Shown here one piece after another: positions 1 through 8,320 of a DNA stretch of 16,891 bases (its first letter is position 1; every line of letters begins with the position of its first letter). The notes below the pieces were generated by a model that was given only the letters and a program-made list of their open reading frames with translations, did not search any database and was not told the DNA's origin. The DNA is from JAKORR01 sp964608495 (GTDB taxonomy: Bacteria; Armatimonadota; Zipacnadia; Zipacnadales; FEN-943). Location: positions 1-16,891 of the forward strand of contig CAZSOQ010000111.1 in assembly GCA_964608495.1 (NCBI GenBank), in the 5' to 3' direction. The position numbers and the translations under genes were made by a program.

Positions 1-86
1 GGCGGAAGTAGAGCCGGGCGGGCGGGCCAGAGGCCCGTGGCGAGAGAGCGGGCGGACAAGGCGGCCGGCGACGGGGTGATACCGGG

Positions 87-2753
87 ATGCTGGTGCCGAT
101 CGCGGCTGTGTTGCTGGCGGGAAGCGCGCTGCCGGCCTGGACGGCCGGTGAGCACCCGAGGATCTGGATCACCCGGGGGGACCTGCCGCGGGTACGGGGC
201 ATGGCTTCGGACCAGGCCGAGAACGCGCTGGGCTGGGTGCCGGCGGCGGAGGTGGCCAAGGTGCTGGGGCGGGCGAAGGAGCTGGCCGAGGCGCCGCCCT
301 ACCAGTATGCGGTGGACATGCCCGGCCGCGAGGGAGGGCCGTCGAAGCGGTGGGAGTACACGCTGTCGGATGAGCCACCCCCGCGCCATGACGACTACTC
401 CCACTACCCGCCCTGGACGGCCATGTTCCAGGAGCGCTCCGACAGCATCACCACGCGGATCAAGCACTTCATCTTCGCCTACGTCCTTACGGGCGAGGCG
501 GGCTACTTCGAGAAGGCCAAGGAGGTCGTGTTCCACCTGTGCCGCTGGCCGGTGGTGTGGACCGACCCCAGCTACGGCGGGGGGAAGCCGTGTCTGGACA
601 CGGGGCACGCAGCGCACGTGGTGGGGCTGTTCTATGACTGGTGCTGGGACGCCCTGACGGACGAGGAGCGCCGGTTCGTGCGGGAGGCGCTGGTGGAGAA
701 GGCGCTGGCGCCGATAGACGGGATCCTGGACGGGGTGGCGGACTACCACAACTACTCGGCGGTCATCGCGATGGGGCTGGGGACGGGAGGGCTGGCGCTG
801 CTGGGTGAGGATGAGAGGGCGGAGACGTGGGTGCAGCGGTGCCTGGCGAAGACTAAGCGCAGCTTCGACGTGCAGGGCAGCGACGGCGGGCCGCTGGAGG
901 GCCCGATGTATGGCACCTACTTCGCGAGCAGCTACGCCCGGCTCCTGTGGGGCCTGTACACGGCGGGCATCGAGACGGACGCCTGGGACCACGTCTTCCT
1001 CCGCACGCTGCCCCGCTACTGCATCGGCCTCATGGCGCCGAAGGTCCACCAGCAGCCGACCTTCGGCGACGGCGGCTCCACGGCCGCCTTCCCGCTCACG
1101 ATGACCTTGCTGGCCCTGCGAGGCGACACCGACGCGGCGTGGTACCTGCAGCAGATCGGGGCGCTGAAGCCCGGGGGGCTCGAAGCGCTGCTGCTGCTCG
1201 ACCCCGCGAAGGTGAAGCCCCGGCAGCCGGAGTGGAACCCGTCGGTGTGCTTCGCGGACATCGGGTACGCGAGCCTGCGGGACGGGTACAACGAGGAGGC
1301 GGCGTACCTGGGGTACAAGTGTGGGCCGCCCGAGAAGTCCGTGGGGCACAACCACCTCGACCACAACAGCTTCCAGGTGTGCTACAACGGCTCGTGGCTG
1401 GCCTGCGACCCCGGCTACCGCAGCTACTTCGACCCGCCGCAGCGCAAGTACACGACCTCGGCCTTCGGGCACAACACCATCGTCCTCAACCTGACGCCCG
1501 AGTGGCTGGTGTCGAGCGACTACGGGACCGCGGGCGTGGATCAGGTGCAGATCACGCAGGGGCGGATAGACCGGTTCTGCAGCTTTGGGCGGTTCGACTA
1601 CCTGCGCGGGGACGCGACGGAGACGTACAACAAGGGCGAGGAACGGCCGATGGTGCGAGCCCTGCGCGAGGTGCTGTTCATCAAGCCGCGCGTCTTCGTC
1701 GTGCGCGATACGCTCGAGGCCGCCGAGCCGGCGACGTGGCACTACATGCTGCACACGGCGGCGGGACAGGGGATGACAGTGGAGCCCGAGGGCAGGGCGA
1801 TGGTGCTGGCCCCGAAGGCGGCACTGGACGCGTGGGTGTTTTCGCCCGGCGGGGTCGAGATGAGCCGGGGTGAGTACCCGGGCGCCGAGGCTTACGGGCC
1901 CTATGCGATGGCCACGACGGCCTTGGGCAAGACGAGGACGATCGCGTCGGTGCTGGTGCCGAGGAAGTGGATGGGGCTGGCCAATGGCGGCTTCGAGCAG
2001 GGAATGGGAGGCTGGCGGCCGCGGAACATGCCGGGCTTCACCGAGAACCACGTGATAGACGAGGCGGTGAAGCACTCGGGCGAGCGGTCGGCGCGGATAG
2101 ACGCCCCGGGCGGGTACTACTACTCGGCGATGTTCCAGGCGGCGGCGGGGACGAGGGTGAAGGCGAGCTTCTGGTGCAAGGTCGAGGGGGCCGAGGTGGG
2201 CGCCACGACCTGCCTGTACTTGTGGCGCGGTGGGGAGGCCTTCCATCGCGAGGAAGGCCCGGCGCCCACCGGGGCCGAGTGGCAGCGGTATGGGTTCGAG
2301 ACGACGGTGCCCGAGGGTACGGAGGACGTCTGCCTGGCGCTGCATTTCTTCAACCAGGAAGGGCGGGCGTGGTACGACGACGTGGAGCTCATCCTGGACC
2401 CGGCGCCGACGGAGACGGGACCGTCGCGGGTCGAGGCGATAGGGGAAGGAGCGGGAGGCGTGGTCGTGGAGATGGAGGGGACCCACGTGGTCCTGTTTGC
2501 GGCCGAGGGTTCGGGTGGCAAGGCCACGGTCGCCGGGCATGAGGTCGAGTTCGATGGCGAGATGAGCGCGGTGAGCTTCGGCGAGGATGGAAAGCCGGCC
2601 GCGGCCTGGCTGCTCCAGGGGACCAGACTGGCGGTGGACGGGCAGGAGCTGATCGCCCTCCCCAGGGCCGCGACGGCGAGCGCCGTGCCCCATGCGGGCC
2701 GGTGGGAGGTCTCGGTCGAGGAGGACCTGGCGCCCCGATTGCCGCGCGGGTAG
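87..2753 (+). CDS. Secreted heparinase II/III-family polysaccharide lyase with inserted carbohydrate-binding-like module
   Basis: An 888-residue protein with a probable signal peptide (residues 1-20, hydrophobic, ending AWTA; unusual in having no basic residue before the core). Residues about 30-370 look like the (alpha/alpha) toroid of heparinase II/III lyases, including a YHNYS stretch at 220-224 that fits the conserved Asn region. Residues about 385-620 fit the following beta-sandwich: GHNHLDHNSF at 420-429 and FGHNT at 460-464 match the family's conserved His motifs. Members cleave uronic-acid-containing polysaccharides by beta-elimination; the exact substrate cannot be read from sequence. 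Residues about 631-772, starting NGGFEQGMGGW and ending AWYDDVEL, resemble a CBM4/9-type jelly roll, after which lyase-like beta strands seem to resume (791-888). The start is the first ATG after an in-frame stop at 9-11; I see no clear Shine-Dalgarno site. Bases 1-86 hold no gene I can support, though one frame is open to a stop at 77-79. Confidence 0.85.
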   Translation: MLVPIAAVLLAGSALPAWTAGEHPRIWITRGDLPRVRGMASDQAENALGWVPAAEVAKVLGRAKELAEAPPYQYAVDMPGREGGPSKRWEYTLSDEPPPRHDDYSHYPPWTAMFQERSDSITTRIKHFIFAYVLTGEAGYFEKAKEVVFHLCRWPVVWTDPSYGGGKPCLDTGHAAHVVGLFYDWCWDALTDEERRFVREALVEKALAPIDGILDGVADYHNYSAVIAMGLGTGGLALLGEDERAETWVQRCLAKTKRSFDVQGSDGGPLEGPMYGTYFASSYARLLWGLYTAGIETDAWDHVFLRTLPRYCIGLMAPKVHQQPTFGDGGSTAAFPLTMTLLALRGDTDAAWYLQQIGALKPGGLEALLLLDPAKVKPRQPEWNPSVCFADIGYASLRDGYNEEAAYLGYKCGPPEKSVGHNHLDHNSFQVCYNGSWLACDPGYRSYFDPPQRKYTTSAFGHNTIVLNLTPEWLVSSDYGTAGVDQVQITQGRIDRFCSFGRFDYLRGDATETYNKGEERPMVRALREVLFIKPRVFVVRDTLEAAEPATWHYMLHTAAGQGMTVEPEGRAMVLAPKAALDAWVFSPGGVEMSRGEYPGAEAYGPYAMATTALGKTRTIASVLVPRKWMGLANGGFEQGMGGWRPRNMPGFTENHVIDEAVKHSGERSARIDAPGGYYYSAMFQAAAGTRVKASFWCKVEGAEVGATTCLYLWRGGEAFHREEGPAPTGAEWQRYGFETTVPEGTEDVCLALHFFNQEGRAWYDDVELILDPAPTETGPSRVEAIGEGAGGVVVEMEGTHVVLFAAEGSGGKATVAGHEVEFDGEMSAVSFGEDGKPAAAWLLQGTRLAVDGQELIALPRAATASAVPHAGRWEVSVEEDLAPRLPRG

Positions 2754-2857
2754 GGCAGTGGGGACTATCCGGTCATCCGGGCGCCGCCTTCGGCGAGGGC
2801 CGGGCGAAGGCCCGAGCTGTCCAAGACCACCCCCTGCGCCGGCACCACGGCCCTGTG

Positions 2858-2875
2858 CCCCCGGGTTTCCGGGGG
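2858..2875. other. GC-rich stem-loop between the lyase and the small exported-protein gene
   Basis: A perfect 7-bp stem (CCCCCGG with CCGGGGG) closes a GTTT loop, 105 bases after the lyase stop and 28 bases before the next gene's Shine-Dalgarno site. No T-tract follows, so it is not a canonical intrinsic terminator. It could attenuate readthrough into the next gene. A weaker pair, CCTTCG with CGAAGG at 2788-2810, lies upstream. Function is unproven. Confidence 0.3.
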
Positions 2876-2918
2876 ACCCCTGGGGGGTATCCTTGTGGAG
2901 CCGGAGGAGGTGTGGACG

Positions 2919-3479
2919 ATGAGGAGAAGCACAGGTGCGAGTGGCGGCCCACTGGTGGCCTCCCTTCTCTTCGCGCTGGTGGTAGGCGCGGGTGCGTTGG
3001 CGGAGGCACAGGTGGTACTACCGCACAACAACCTGCAGGGCTACGGGCCGGCCTACAGCTTTGACAGGAACGTCGCGCCCGACATCAATACGCCGAGGCT
3101 ATGGCCGAGAGCGCAGGCTCAGGTGCAGGGCTACCCGCGGTATGGCGAGGGATACCTCAGGCCGCAGACCGGCGCCAGGTTCCCGTGGCTGCAGCCGGGA
3201 GCCAGCAGCGAATCAGGGTACTTTGGCACGTGGCAGCCCAGGCTTCTGCCGGGGAGGTCCTACGCGAATCCGCTGGGGCCGGAGTATTTCGAGCCATACC
3301 CTCGCAGGGGTCCCGCGCCCGGCCAGCGGTTCTACAGCGACAGGTACGGGGACTGGGAAGTGGTGGGGCGCTGGAGTGAAATCCGTCCCTGGCCGCCGTA
3401 CTACTTCGGCTCTGGGCGCATTGAGAGGAATCTGGGTACCCGGGACTTTCTGGACGGGCTGCAGCAGCAAGGCCCGTAG
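2919..3479 (+). CDS. Small exported Tyr/Pro/Gly/Arg-rich protein of unknown function
   Basis: A 186-residue protein I do not recognise. The ATG is chosen because GGAGGAGG (2903-2910) sits 8 bases upstream; an in-frame GTG at 2895 precedes that site. The N-terminus is a convincing signal peptide: basic start MRR, a hydrophobic core around residues 12-25, and a likely cleavage after ALAEA. The mature part (about 155 residues) has no Cys, about 13 Tyr and 6 Trp, and many Pro, Gly and Arg, with recurring short aromatic patterns such as GYP, RYG, EYF and PYY. No catalytic motif is visible. The composition suggests a surface, matrix or cell-envelope protein with extended structure rather than an enzyme (inference). 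It follows the lyase on the same strand after 165 bases, so it may have its own promoter. It is convergent with the large lipoprotein gene. Confidence 0.7.
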   Translation: MRRSTGASGGPLVASLLFALVVGAGALAEAQVVLPHNNLQGYGPAYSFDRNVAPDINTPRLWPRAQAQVQGYPRYGEGYLRPQTGARFPWLQPGASSESGYFGTWQPRLLPGRSYANPLGPEYFEPYPRRGPAPGQRFYSDRYGDWEVVGRWSEIRPWPPYYFGSGRIERNLGTRDFLDGLQQQGP

Positions 3480-3558
3480 CGGAAGAGCCCTCTAGCTGTA
3501 CCAGAGCAGACAACCACGCAAGCAACAGGACTTGACGATCGCGACGCAGCAGTGGGCG

Positions 3559-3586
3559 TTGGACCGTACAACGCAGGTGATATACT
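3559..3586 (+). promoter_or_regulatory. Candidate extended -10 promoter in the convergent intergenic region
   Basis: TGATATACT at 3578-3586 is a TGn extended -10 with TATACT (5 of 6 to the sigma-70 consensus). TTGGAC at 3559-3564 is a weak -35 (TTG matches), 16 bases upstream. Such an AT-rich element stands out in this GC-rich DNA. It would start transcription around 3593, at the base of the hairpin at 3591-3619, with no recognisable ORF downstream on the plus strand before the convergent gene. It could drive a small RNA or be chance. Confidence 0.3.
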
Positions 3587-3590
3587 CCAT

Positions 3591-3619
3591 CCGGCCCCCG
3601 TCCTTGAGACGGGGGCCGG
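3591..3619. terminator. Strong 12-bp hairpin, possible bidirectional terminator
   Basis: CCGGCCCCCGTC pairs perfectly with GACGGGGGCCGG across a CTTGA loop. It lies between convergent genes, 112 bases after the small exported-protein gene and 124 bases beyond the stop of the large minus-strand gene, which suits a shared terminator. The plus-strand side is followed by TGTGTTGT, mildly T-rich; there is no true T-tract on either side. It may instead be the 5' hairpin of a short transcript from the promoter-like element just upstream. Confidence 0.5.
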
Positions 3620-3697
3620 TGTGTTGTGGGGGGAAGGCGTGAGCTCCGCGTCACAGTGCCGCTGCAGCAGGGAGTCTACACAACGCCAGGCAGGGAC

Positions 3698-3717
3698 GGC
3701 GGGGCTGAAGCCCCGCC
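3698..3717. repeat. Palindromic hairpin unit downstream of the large lipoprotein gene
   Basis: GGCGGGGCT pairs perfectly with AGCCCCGCC across a two-base GA loop (a real RNA loop would open one or two base pairs). It starts 26 bases beyond the stop of the minus-strand gene. The surrounding 13-mer AGGGACGGCGGGG (3692-3704) recurs on the other strand at 10533-10545 beside another GC palindrome, which suggests a dispersed intergenic palindromic unit. It could also serve as a terminator, although no T-tract follows on the minus strand. Confidence 0.5.
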
Positions 3718-3742
3718 CTACAGCGCAGCACACGGGCCCGGG

Positions 3743-6700
3743 TCACTGGCGCCGGACCTGGATCTGGTCCACATAGACGCTCTGCTGCTTGCGGTGGGTC
3801 CAGATGCGGAGGGCGGGCAGGACCTCCTCGGCCCGGGGGAAGATGGTGTCCCGCGCGAGGGGTTGGAGGGCCCCGGTGGGCAGCTCGGCGCGGACCTGAT
3901 GCCACTCGCCGTCGGCCTCGAGCGGCACCTGGGCGTGGGGGAAGTCGTAGCCGCTGACGGGGGCATAGAAGTTGAGGTGCAGCTGGCCGGGCCCCGAGGT
4001 GCACTTGGCCCACAGGGTGACCTCGTACATACTGTTCGGCTCGAGGGCGAGCTGGCGCGAGGCGATGGGCTTGGTCTGGAGCATGCCGATCTCCCCATCG
4101 GCACAGGAGAGATCGGCGGCCACCTCGCCGCTGTAGACCTGGGTCTCGGTCCAGACACCCGCCTGGTCGCCGCCGCCCAGCGCCCAGAAGCGGTCCCTCT
4201 CCTCGAGGGAAGGATCGGGGTTGAGCGTGCCCTCGGCGATTACGACCTCTCGACGCTCGGGCCTCGGGATGGGTCCCCGGCCGCCCGTGCTGTCGAAGGC
4301 GACGAGGGGCAGGTCAGCGGGCTCGGGCGTCACGGCCTGGCCATCCCGGAGCAGTTCCACGGCATACTGCTTCAGTCCGGGGCCCTGCAGGTAGGCGGTG
4401 TAGGCGGCTTCGGTGGCGGCGCGCGGCGTCAGGAGCCAGCGCCCCATGAAGTACTCGCCCGGCGCGTCGGCGCGTACGAACAAGCCCTGCAGCACATGGC
4501 CGTCCGGGGTGTAGGTACAGGCGACGGGTAGGCGCGTCGGCTCGCCCGCCAGGGGAAGAAGCGCGGCATCGTCGGCATGGCCGGCCCTGACGCCGTTCAC
4601 GGATAGGTTGGCGCCCTGCTCGACGCGCTCGAGGCCGTAGCGCACCTGCAGGGGCCGGGTCCAGCCCGTGTCGGGGTCGTCGAGCCGGAAGCTCACCCAC
4701 TGCTCGACCTGGGGCCTGCCGGGGTAGAAGCGGAAGAACCACTCGGCCTCTCCCTTCGGCGAGGCGCGCAGCTCGCGGCCGTCCACGTTGCTGCGCTGGA
4801 CGGCCTCGTCGCCGTGGCCCCATAGCTCGAGGCCCGAGACCCTGATGGTGGTTGAGACGGGGCCCTGGTGCAGGACCTCGGCCTTCGCCGGGCGACTCTG
4901 CAGCAGGCCGAAGTCGTACCAGGTGATGCGGTCGGTGACGCAGGTGAGAGCACCATAGCCGCCGCTGTAGCCGGTGGCGCCGAGAACCTTGGCCTCGTCC
5001 GTGAAGAGGCCGTCGCCGTTGGTGTCGAAGGCCAGGCGGGTCCAGCGAGGGTTGGGGCCGTCGCCGGACAGGGCAAAGACGAACTCCAGGCCTGAGCGAC
5101 CGGTGGTGACGCTGACCTGGTCGGCCGTGAGGTCGGCCTTGACCGCCGGTGGGGCAGGGCTGCCGTCGGGCCCGAAGTACACGTCCGCTTCCCGTGACCC
5201 GCCGGCGTTGTCAGAGGCCGGCAGCAGGAGGAATAGCTCGCCCCGGGCGTCGTCATCGGTGGCGAGGGGGTCGAACTGGACGGGCACTTCCCTTGTCTTG
5301 CCGCCCGCCAGGGCCTCGAAGGCACGGAACCGCTTCGGTGCGGCGGCGGGAGCCCCGACCTGAGCCAGCAGGGCACCCACGTCCTCTCGAGCGCTGACGA
5401 GGGTCTCGCCTTCTTGACGAGGGCCGGCGAGGACCGATAGGCGGAAGCGGTAGGGCAGCTCGGGCGCGGCCCAGGGGCGGAGGACGGGGCAGGCTTCGTC
5501 GGGCGCCTGGTAGTAGCGCTGGGCCTGCTCGGCCAGCCTCGCGGCCCGCGCGCTGTAGGCTCGCGCCAGCACCGCGTCCAGGCCCTTCGCCCCGTCCTCC
5601 GCGAGGGTGAGCGCGAGCAGAATCCCGTCCCGCACCTCGACCGACCTGAGCCGCTCGGTCTTGCCCAGGTCCAGGGCGGCCAGGTAGGTGTCGAATCGGC
5701 GCAGTGGGAAGCCGTTGCACAGGTCGAAGGGCAGGTCGTCGGTGGCGACGACCTCGTGGGTTCGGCCGTCGGCGGTGGTGAGGGAGAGGCTGCCCGGGGC
5801 TCGATCCTGCCCGCGGTGGGTCCCGAAGACGGCGAAGACGGCTCGGGCGGAGGAGTCCAGGACCACGGCTCGCCTGCTCACCGCGTTCCGCCCTGCGTTG
5901 AGCTCCGGGTCCACCAGCGCCACGGGCATTCCCCACACATGCCGCACGCCCGGCACAAGGCCGTACCAGGCGTCGTCGTCCCACCAGGTCATCGGCAGAG
6001 CCTCGTTGCAGGAGGCCGAGAGGTCCAGGGCGCGCCAGCCGTCCGCCTGGACGCCCGCGCGGCCGCGGTAGGGCAGGTCGTCGGGCGGAGCGGGCTCGGC
6101 GCCGGATGTGTCGCCGATCTCGACGGTCGCGCCGACGGGGACGTCATGGATGTAGACGTCCTCGCCCCGGGTCATCGGGTTCAGCTCGTACCTGGCCTCG
6201 GGGAGGGCCTGGCCGTCCACCTTGATGGGCTTGCCGCTCAGGTCGCGGAAGGGCGCGGTCGCAACGAGGTCTAGGGCCTTCTCGGGCGCGGGGCCCGGTC
6301 CGACCGCCACCAGCCGGAAGCTGAAGCCTGAGCCCTCCTTGTAGCGGTAGTCCTCGATGTCGTAGGCGCGACTGTCCAGACCGAAGCCGATGGCGGCGCG
6401 CTGGCCCATGGCCACGCGCAGCCTGGCGTCGGCACAGGCGCGGGCCCAGCGGCGGACGTTGCCGCCGTGGCACGCGTCGGAGAAGCCTGCGGTGCGCACG
6501 CCCTTGGGCTCGATTTCGCCGAAGATCTGCAGGTTCTCGGCCACGCCGCCGTCTTCGCGGAAGCCCGCGTAGTAGCGCTCGATGGACCCGCGCAGAAGGT
6601 ACTTGAGGAAGGGGTCGGCCGTCTCGCAGTAGACTGGCACCATGGTCCGCAGCACCCAGCCGCACTCGTTCCACGTCACGCGCCCGCACCAACGGCGGTC

Positions 6701-8320
6701 GTTGACGGCCTGGTTGAGGAAGAGCGGGTCAAGGTCGTCGTCGAGGTCGGGGTCGGCGGTATAGAACCACAGGACCTTGTACAGGGACATGCGCGCCAGG
6801 TCGAGGGCCTCGTCGCAGTTGCGCCCGCGCACCGCGTCGTCCTTGAAGACACGCCGGTAGTTCAACAGGAACTGCTCGCCCGCGGCCGTGCCCACGCGGC
6901 AGAACATAGCCCAGGGCAGGTCGCAGACGCCGTTGCGGGTGAAGAGGTAGTGCCTGCAGAGGTTGTACACGCCGTCAACGAAGGGCAACAGGCGCTCGTC
7001 CCCTGTCATCTCGTAGAGCAGGAGCATCCCGGCGCCTATCTGGAAGTTGCGCGTATGGAAGATGCCCGCGCAGGCCTCGCCGCCCCATCGGTCCTGGAAC
7101 TTGCCCTCGATGGGGTGGACCCAGGTGGCGCAGCGCTCGCCGCCGAGGTCCACCCACGTGCAGCGGGGCATCAGGTACTCTAGGTCGCGCTTTAGAGGCT
7201 CCAGAGAGGCCTCGTCGCCGCGGAAGCGGGCCCGCATCACGCCGTCGGAAATGAAGACGTTGCCGAGCATCCTGGAGCCCACCTCGACAAAGGCGCCGGC
7301 CAAGCCGCTGGGTCCGCTCAGGCCCGTGAGATAGGTGCCGGCGCTCGTGGGCTCGATGGTGCCGGCGGGCGCATAGCCGTCGTACTCGGGAATCCAGGCC
7401 AGGTCGTTGGTCTGCGGGACGGGCGGCAGCAGGTCGCGGTGTTCGCGCCAGAGCCGTTCGAGGACGAACATATTCGGGTCGGAGGTGTCGGGCAGGTCCT
7501 GCGAGTAGAGCAGCTCGAAGTGGGAGGCGACGCGGCAGGGCGTCTCGGGGTACGTGAGAACCACCCACTGCTTCTGGTAGGGGTGAACGAGACAGAAGAA
7601 GGGCGTGCCGCCGGGATTCTCGCAGTAGGCGCTGGCGACGAAGCGGCTCGAGCGGTCGGTGTGGCGGGCCTCGTTGAAGTCGTAGGCCGCAAAGGTCCTG
7701 GCCTTGGGGTTCCACAAGCCGACGGCGGGAACGGCCCAGCCGGCCATCGCCGGCGCGGAGGACCAGCCTTTGGCCCACAAGCCCGTCACGTAACCCTCGG
7801 TGCTCATGGGGTAAGGGTCTACCTCGCGGGACGGGGTGAGCCCGCCGCCCTGGTAGAACATGGTGGCGCCTGGAAGCTCGCACAGCAGGTAGTGGAAGGG
7901 GAGAGGGCCGCCGACAGCCTGCTGCCAAGCCTCCGGGTCGAAGGCCTGCAGGTCCAGGCTGAAGGACACGCGCGGCCAGCGGTCACCCTCGCGCAGGACG
8001 ACCTCGACGCGGGACTCGGGGCCGAGGCGGGCGAAGTCGCCGGCAGTGGTGAGAGGAAGCACGATCCTCGCGCCCTGGGCGTCGCGCTCCGCGATGGCAT
8101 GGCGGGAGACGATCAGGTTCTGCGGGCCTAGAAGGGCCCTGGCCGTCTCGCGTCCCGCGACGGCGAGCGTGAACCCGGTCGTCGCGTCGCCACGGCGCGT
8201 GAGCTCTATGCGGACGTGGTCGTTGGCGATGGCCCGGCCGGGCTCGACGGAGAGATCACCCAAAACCGGCGCGCAGGCGGCCAACAAAGCAGGAAGGAGC
8301 GACAGTTGCCTTGCGGTCAC
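3743..8320 (-). CDS. Very large exported multi-domain carbohydrate-active protein, probable lipoprotein
   Basis: A 1525-residue protein read from a GTG at 8318-8320, chosen because GAGGAGG (8329-8335) lies 8 bases upstream and a signal sequence starts there; the ATG 16 codons earlier would bury this site. The signal region ends in a lipobox, L13-A14-A15-C16, pointing to lipid anchoring. Residues about 22-300 look beta-rich, like the sandwich preceding glycosidase toroids. Residues about 370-660 are helical with Trp/Tyr/Asp-rich stretches (NFQIGAGMLLLYEMTGDERL at 425-444), resembling an (alpha/alpha) toroid. Residues 760-860 resemble a small beta-sandwich (GMPVALVDPELNAGRN). Residues 1090-1330 contain an acidic DTNGDGLFTDE loop at 1099-1109. 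Residues about 1365-1525 look like a CBM4/9-type binding domain ending SVYVDQIQVRRQ. I cannot assign a CAZy family; an exo-rhamnogalacturonan-lyase-like or glycosidase role is possible. It lies downstream of the isomerase gene on the same strand. Confidence 0.8.
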   Translation of the reverse strand: MTARQLSLLPALLAACAPVLGDLSVEPGRAIANDHVRIELTRRGDATTGFTLAVAGRETARALLGPQNLIVSRHAIAERDAQGARIVLPLTTAGDFARLGPESRVEVVLREGDRWPRVSFSLDLQAFDPEAWQQAVGGPLPFHYLLCELPGATMFYQGGGLTPSREVDPYPMSTEGYVTGLWAKGWSSAPAMAGWAVPAVGLWNPKARTFAAYDFNEARHTDRSSRFVASAYCENPGGTPFFCLVHPYQKQWVVLTYPETPCRVASHFELLYSQDLPDTSDPNMFVLERLWREHRDLLPPVPQTNDLAWIPEYDGYAPAGTIEPTSAGTYLTGLSGPSGLAGAFVEVGSRMLGNVFISDGVMRARFRGDEASLEPLKRDLEYLMPRCTWVDLGGERCATWVHPIEGKFQDRWGGEACAGIFHTRNFQIGAGMLLLYEMTGDERLLPFVDGVYNLCRHYLFTRNGVCDLPWAMFCRVGTAAGEQFLLNYRRVFKDDAVRGRNCDEALDLARMSLYKVLWFYTADPDLDDDLDPLFLNQAVNDRRWCGRVTWNECGWVLRTMVPVYCETADPFLKYLLRGSIERYYAGFREDGGVAENLQIFGEIEPKGVRTAGFSDACHGGNVRRWARACADARLRVAMGQRAAIGFGLDSRAYDIEDYRYKEGSGFSFRLVAVGPGPAPEKALDLVATAPFRDLSGKPIKVDGQALPEARYELNPMTRGEDVYIHDVPVGATVEIGDTSGAEPAPPDDLPYRGRAGVQADGWRALDLSASCNEALPMTWWDDDAWYGLVPGVRHVWGMPVALVDPELNAGRNAVSRRAVVLDSSARAVFAVFGTHRGQDRAPGSLSLTTADGRTHEVVATDDLPFDLCNGFPLRRFDTYLAALDLGKTERLRSVEVRDGILLALTLAEDGAKGLDAVLARAYSARAARLAEQAQRYYQAPDEACPVLRPWAAPELPYRFRLSVLAGPRQEGETLVSAREDVGALLAQVGAPAAAPKRFRAFEALAGGKTREVPVQFDPLATDDDARGELFLLLPASDNAGGSREADVYFGPDGSPAPPAVKADLTADQVSVTTGRSGLEFVFALSGDGPNPRWTRLAFDTNGDGLFTDEAKVLGATGYSGGYGALTCVTDRITWYDFGLLQSRPAKAEVLHQGPVSTTIRVSGLELWGHGDEAVQRSNVDGRELRASPKGEAEWFFRFYPGRPQVEQWVSFRLDDPDTGWTRPLQVRYGLERVEQGANLSVNGVRAGHADDAALLPLAGEPTRLPVACTYTPDGHVLQGLFVRADAPGEYFMGRWLLTPRAATEAAYTAYLQGPGLKQYAVELLRDGQAVTPEPADLPLVAFDSTGGRGPIPRPERREVVIAEGTLNPDPSLEERDRFWALGGGDQAGVWTETQVYSGEVAADLSCADGEIGMLQTKPIASRQLALEPNSMYEVTLWAKCTSGPGQLHLNFYAPVSGYDFPHAQVPLEADGEWHQVRAELPTGALQPLARDTIFPRAEEVLPALRIWTHRKQQSVYVDQIQVRRQ

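Noticed and set aside
947..1873. 308-codon plus-strand frame inside the lyase gene
   Set aside because: Overlaps the motif-bearing heparinase frame throughout and has arginine/alanine-rich shadow composition.
3591..3619. Riboswitch or rho-independent terminator with full T-tract
   Set aside because: The hairpin is strong, but no run of T follows on either strand and no conserved riboswitch core is recognisable, so only a general terminator or hairpin call is made.
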